From contig JAJCZV010000072.1 in the NCBI GenBank assembly GCA_029262175.1, positions 62,001 to 126,000 on the forward strand: a stretch of 64,000 bases of DNA, read 5' to 3'. Below are positions 60,827-64,000 of the stretch, in pieces. The notes beneath the pieces are model-generated. The model saw only the letters and a program-made list of their open reading frames with translations, did no database searches and was not told the origin of the DNA. Both the position numbers and the translations under genes were made by a program. The DNA is from Gemmatimonadota bacterium. GTDB lineage: Bacteria > Gemmatimonadota > Gemmatimonadetes > Palauibacterales > Palauibacteraceae. Each line of letters begins with the position of its first letter. The first letter of the stretch is position 1.

Positions 60827-62019
60827 GTTCCGATCGAAGATTCGATGCGGTCCAGCAAACGGTCCGCCAGTTCGGTTTTGTGGGCGAGCGAGAACTCTTC
60901 CACGGCCCCCGTCTCGTCGATAAGCGAGATTCGATTCGTCTCGACCTCCAACCCGGCCTCGGCCTCGTTCGCCATGTTGACTGCGATCAACTGCATTCCC
61001 TTCCGGGCAAGTTTCTCGCGCCCGTGGTCCAGTGCGTTTTCTGTCTCGAGCGCGAAGCCGAGCGTAAAGATCCCTCTCTGCCTTCGGAGCTCCCGCGTCT
61101 CGCCCAGGAGGTCCGGCCCGTTTCGAAGCGCGAGTTCCAGCCCGGACGCTCCATCCTTCTTGATTTTCGACGTCTGCGGGTCCGTCTCGAAGTCGCCGAC
61201 GGCCGCCGCCATTAAGAGGATGTGAGCGTCGCTCAACTCCGTTTCCAGCGCCTCGAGCATCTCCCGTGCGGTCTCCACCTCGACGAGCCGGGGTCCGATA
61301 GGACGCGGGGTGGATCCTGGGCCGCTGATCAACGTAACCTCGCCGCCCCGGCGCCAGGCGGCCGCCGCCAGAGCATAGCCCATCCGACCCGACGACCGAT
61401 TGGACAGGAACCGAATCGGATCGAGGGGAGCGCGCGTCGGACCCGCCGTAGCGACGATCTTCAAGCCTCCGAACCGCGCGTTCGGTTCGATCACGCGACC
61501 CATCGCGGCCATGATGGCCTCGGGCTCTGACAACCGCCCCGGCCCGGTCTCGCCCTCGGCGAGAGGCCCAGAGTCCGGACCGACCACGGTATGACCGAAC
61601 TCGACCAGGCGGGCCACGTTTCTTTGAGTTGCGGGGTGCTCCCACATGCGAGTGTTCATCGCCGGGCACACGACCACGGGACACGACGCCGCCAGCAGCG
61701 TTGCGGTCGCGAGATCTTTCGCTCCCCCGGCGGCCATCTCCGAGATCAGATTGGCCGTGGCTGGGGCGACCACGATGGCGTCCGCCGCCTTACCCAGTTC
61801 CAGGTGGGCCATCGGCGTATCCCAGAGATTGCGGTGCACGGGGCGGCCGGTGATTCCTTCGAAGGTGACCGCCCCGATAAACCTTTCGGCCGATTCCGTC
61901 AGAATCACGTCGGCAGAGGCACCTGCTTCCAAGAGTCGGCGGCAGAGGAAGGCGCTTTTGTACGCCGCGATGCCGCCGGATACCACGAGCAGGACGCGCC
62001 GACCATCAAAGGGTCGCAC
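60823..62019 (-). CDS. coaBC: Bifunctional phosphopantothenoylcysteine decarboxylase/phosphopantothenate-cysteine ligase
   Basis: RVLLVVSGGIAAYKSAFLCRRLLEAGA; APATANLISEMAAGGAKDL; CPAMNTRMWEHPATQRN; TAGPTRAPLDPIRFLSNRSSGRMGYALA. Confidence 0.96.
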   Translation of the reverse strand: MRPFDGRRVLLVVSGGIAAYKSAFLCRRLLEAGASADVILTESAERFIGAVTFEGITGRPVHRNLWDTPMAHLELGKAADAIVVAPATANLISEMAAGGAKDLATATLLAASCPVVVCPAMNTRMWEHPATQRNVARLVEFGHTVVGPDSGPLAEGETGPGRLSEPEAIMAAMGRVIEPNARFGGLKIVATAGPTRAPLDPIRFLSNRSSGRMGYALAAAAWRRGGEVTLISGPGSTPRPIGPRLVEVETAREMLEALETELSDAHILLMAAAVGDFETDPQTSKIKKDGASGLELALRNGPDLLGETRELRRQRGIFTLGFALETENALDHGREKLARKGMQLIAVNMANEAEAGLEVETNRISLIDETGAVEEFSLAHKTELADRLLDRIESSIGT

Positions 62020-62033
62020 GTTCCCGCTCTACG

Positions 62034-62255
62034 CTACGCGCCGGAGGTCGGCTTCGTGCGCACCAACCGATACTGCAGTTTGTGATCCTCAGACGTCAGC
62101 GCCTCGAGAGCGAGCGTCGTCAGCTTGACCGCGCCGTAGGGCGAACGCTCAAGCGGGAGCGCGTTCAGCTCTCTCGCATACTTCGCCGCGACCAGGACGC
62201 CGAGGTACTTGTTCCCGGCTGCCTTGGCGACAGCATCAGGTGTGAAGACCTTCAT
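62034..62255 (-). CDS. rpoZ: RNA polymerase omega subunit
   Basis: MKVFTPDAVAKAAGNKYLGVLVAAKYARELNALP...KLTTLALEAL; position between gmk and coaBC. Confidence 0.85.
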   Translation of the reverse strand: MKVFTPDAVAKAAGNKYLGVLVAAKYARELNALPLERSPYGAVKLTTLALEALTSEDHKLQYRLVRTKPTSGA

Positions 62256-62335
62256 GTGACCTCTCTCTATGATCCGGGCTCTCGTGTGGCCGAGCGCCAG
62301 TTGTACAAAGCCGGGAGGGGAATCTACCACATCGA

Positions 62336-63001
62336 CTAGAGCGAATCCAACTCCCCGGTCATCTTCTCGATGAAATCGGCGAATTGCGGCCTCGAGCGCT
62401 GGACACCGACCTCCTCGGCCCGGACGATCGAGCGAACACGAGCCACCGCGCGTTCGACCACGTCATTGACCACCAAATAGTCGAATTCGAGCGCCGACCC
62501 AAGCTCGGTCCGGGCATTGGCCAGGCGCCGGGCGACCTGTTCGGCATTTTCGCTCCCACGTTTCCGAAGACGGTCCCCGATCCGTCCGGCGTCTGGAGGG
62601 ACCAGAAAGATCGACACGACATCGGGTTGGATCGTGCGGACCTGTCTCGCCCCCTGAACATCGATGTCGAGCAGGAGGTGTTTTCCAGCCCGCCGGGCCC
62701 GCGCGAGGTTCGAGGTCGGAGTCCCATATAACTCGCCGTGCACCTCTGCGTACTCCAACATCCCCCCCGCTTCGACCAGGGCCATGAACTGCTCCCGAGT
62801 CGCGAACGTATAATCGACGCCGTCCGTCTCGTTGGAGCGCGGGCCGCGGGTGGTCATGGAAACCGAGAAGACGTAATGATTCGCGCCCGCCCCTCCCAGC
62901 AAACCATCGCGCACGGTGGTCTTTCCCGCGCCCGATGGACCGGCCAGAATCACGGGAAATTCGAGGTCGACCATCGCGCCCGAGTTCGTGTCGTCCATCA
63001 C
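62336..63001 (-). CDS. gmk: Guanylate kinase
   Basis: PVILAGPSGAGKTTVRDGLL; SVSMTTRGPRSNETDGVDYTF; LLDIDVQGARQVR. Confidence 0.95.
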   Translation of the reverse strand: MMDDTNSGAMVDLEFPVILAGPSGAGKTTVRDGLLGGAGANHYVFSVSMTTRGPRSNETDGVDYTFATREQFMALVEAGGMLEYAEVHGELYGTPTSNLARARRAGKHLLLDIDVQGARQVRTIQPDVVSIFLVPPDAGRIGDRLRKRGSENAEQVARRLANARTELGSALEFDYLVVNDVVERAVARVRSIVRAEEVGVQRSRPQFADFIEKMTGELDSL

Positions 63002-63876
63002 TCGACGTTCTCGACCTGCTCTCGAAGTTTCTCGATCTCGTTCTTTGCTCCGACGACCAACCGCGAGATCCCGGTGTCGTTGGCCTTGGCCCCCAGCGTG
63101 TTGATCTCGCGCTGGAGTTCCTGAACCAGAAATGCGAGTCGCTTTCCGATCGGCTCGGCAGCCGGCATGTCGAGGAACTCGACGAAGGCCTCGATGTGAG
63201 AACGCGCGCGCACGAGTTCTTCTCCAACGTCCCAGCGATCCGCAACCATCGCGATCTCCCGAGCCATCCGCTCCTCATCAAACCCCTTTTCGGCAAGCTC
63301 CGCGACCGCGGCCTGCAATCGAGCCCGCTCGCGTTCGAGTCGTTTCGGCGCAAGACCCTCCGCCCCGTCGACAGCTTCGGAGATGCCCTGCAATCGCTCG
63401 CGGAGGTCGACTTCGAGACGGGCGCCTTCGCGCTCACGCATCTCGAGGAGCCCCTGCATCGCTTCATCCACCGCCTGTGAAACGGCGTCCACCCCGGGTG
63501 CGAATCCCGCGTCGCCCACTCCCTCTCGCAGGACGCCGCTCGTGGCCAGGACGGCCCCGACATCCAGCTCTCCCGAAACACCGAACTCTTCGCGAAGACG
63601 GGCTGCGGCGGCGAGCAGTTCGCCGACGCGCTCGACATCTAACTGTCGCCCGCCCGTGCCCGTCGCCTCCTCGAATCGGATAAAGATGTCGACGCGCCCC
63701 CGCTTTGCATGACCCTCGACAAGCTCGCGCAGGTCGCTCTCCCAACTTTCCGATCCAGGGGGTCCCTTTACCACGACCCGAAGGCCGCGTGAATTCACGG
63801 ACCGAGCCTCCGCGCTGACGGTGCCATCCTCGAGAGACACGCTGCCGGCCCCATACCCCGTCATGCTTCGAATCAT
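62998..63876 (-). CDS. YicC family endoribonuclease-like protein
   Basis: MIRSMTGYGAGSVSLEDGTVSAEARSVNSRGLRV; GKRLAFLVQELQREINTLGAKANDTGISRLVVGAKNEIEKLREQVENVE. Confidence 0.95.
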   Translation of the reverse strand: MIRSMTGYGAGSVSLEDGTVSAEARSVNSRGLRVVVKGPPGSESWESDLRELVEGHAKRGRVDIFIRFEEATGTGGRQLDVERVGELLAAAARLREEFGVSGELDVGAVLATSGVLREGVGDAGFAPGVDAVSQAVDEAMQGLLEMREREGARLEVDLRERLQGISEAVDGAEGLAPKRLERERARLQAAVAELAEKGFDEERMAREIAMVADRWDVGEELVRARSHIEAFVEFLDMPAAEPIGKRLAFLVQELQREINTLGAKANDTGISRLVVGAKNEIEKLREQVENVE

Positions 63877-63907
63877 GGATTGCCCTCGGGTCGCTTCTCG
63901 CTCGCCC

Positions 63908-64000
63908 TCAATTGAAGAACTCCCAGCGGATGCCAAACACGTTGACCTGCCGCGGAAAGTTCGCGCCAGGGATGTCGGTTACAAGGCTCGTGGTCGGATT
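63908..64000 (-). CDS. C-terminal fragment of a probable outer-membrane beta-barrel protein (truncated by the window edge)
   Basis: Manual translation NPTTSLVTDIPGANFPRQVNVFGIRWEFFN*, TonB-receptor/OMP-like terminal strand. Confidence 0.55.
   Translation of the reverse strand, partial: NPTTSLVTDIPGANFPRQVNVFGIRWEFFN

Overview
The window looks like a GC-rich chromosomal segment from an LPS-bearing Gram-negative bacterium, possibly Gemmatimonadota-like (inference only). It is mostly conserved housekeeping operons on the minus strand: Kdo/LPS transport (kdsB-pyrG-kdsA-kdsC-kdsD-lptC-ostA), fatty-acid synthesis (rpmF-plsX-fabD-fabG-acpP-fabF), sucC-sucD-CBS-ndk, a full nuoA-N complex I operon with fused nuoCD, moaD-moaE-moaA, gap-pgk-tpiA-secG, carA-sppA-HU, and yicC-gmk-rpoZ-coaBC-udg4-dnaB-ispD-tsaC-LMW-PTP-aroE-comF. 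The only accessory-looking, mixed-strand part is about 36.8-44.6 kb: alpha/beta hydrolase, dcd, sulfotransferase, DUF423, HD-GYP, beta-propeller, asnB. The observations most worth checking are: (1) a near-perfect Rex-type operator (TTGTGAA-N4-TTCACGA) 24 bp upstream of nuoA; (2) a multi-hairpin leader in front of an HD-GYP gene whose stop overlaps the start of a beta-propeller gene; (3) an 18-bp tandem repeat that continues the carbamate kinase frame past its TGA as a hexapeptide array and forms the sucC leader; (4) a predicted bactofilin-like beta-helix plus outer-membrane barrel protein. I found no CRISPR array, transposon, prophage, rRNA or tRNA. All assignments come from reading the sequence; no database search was run.
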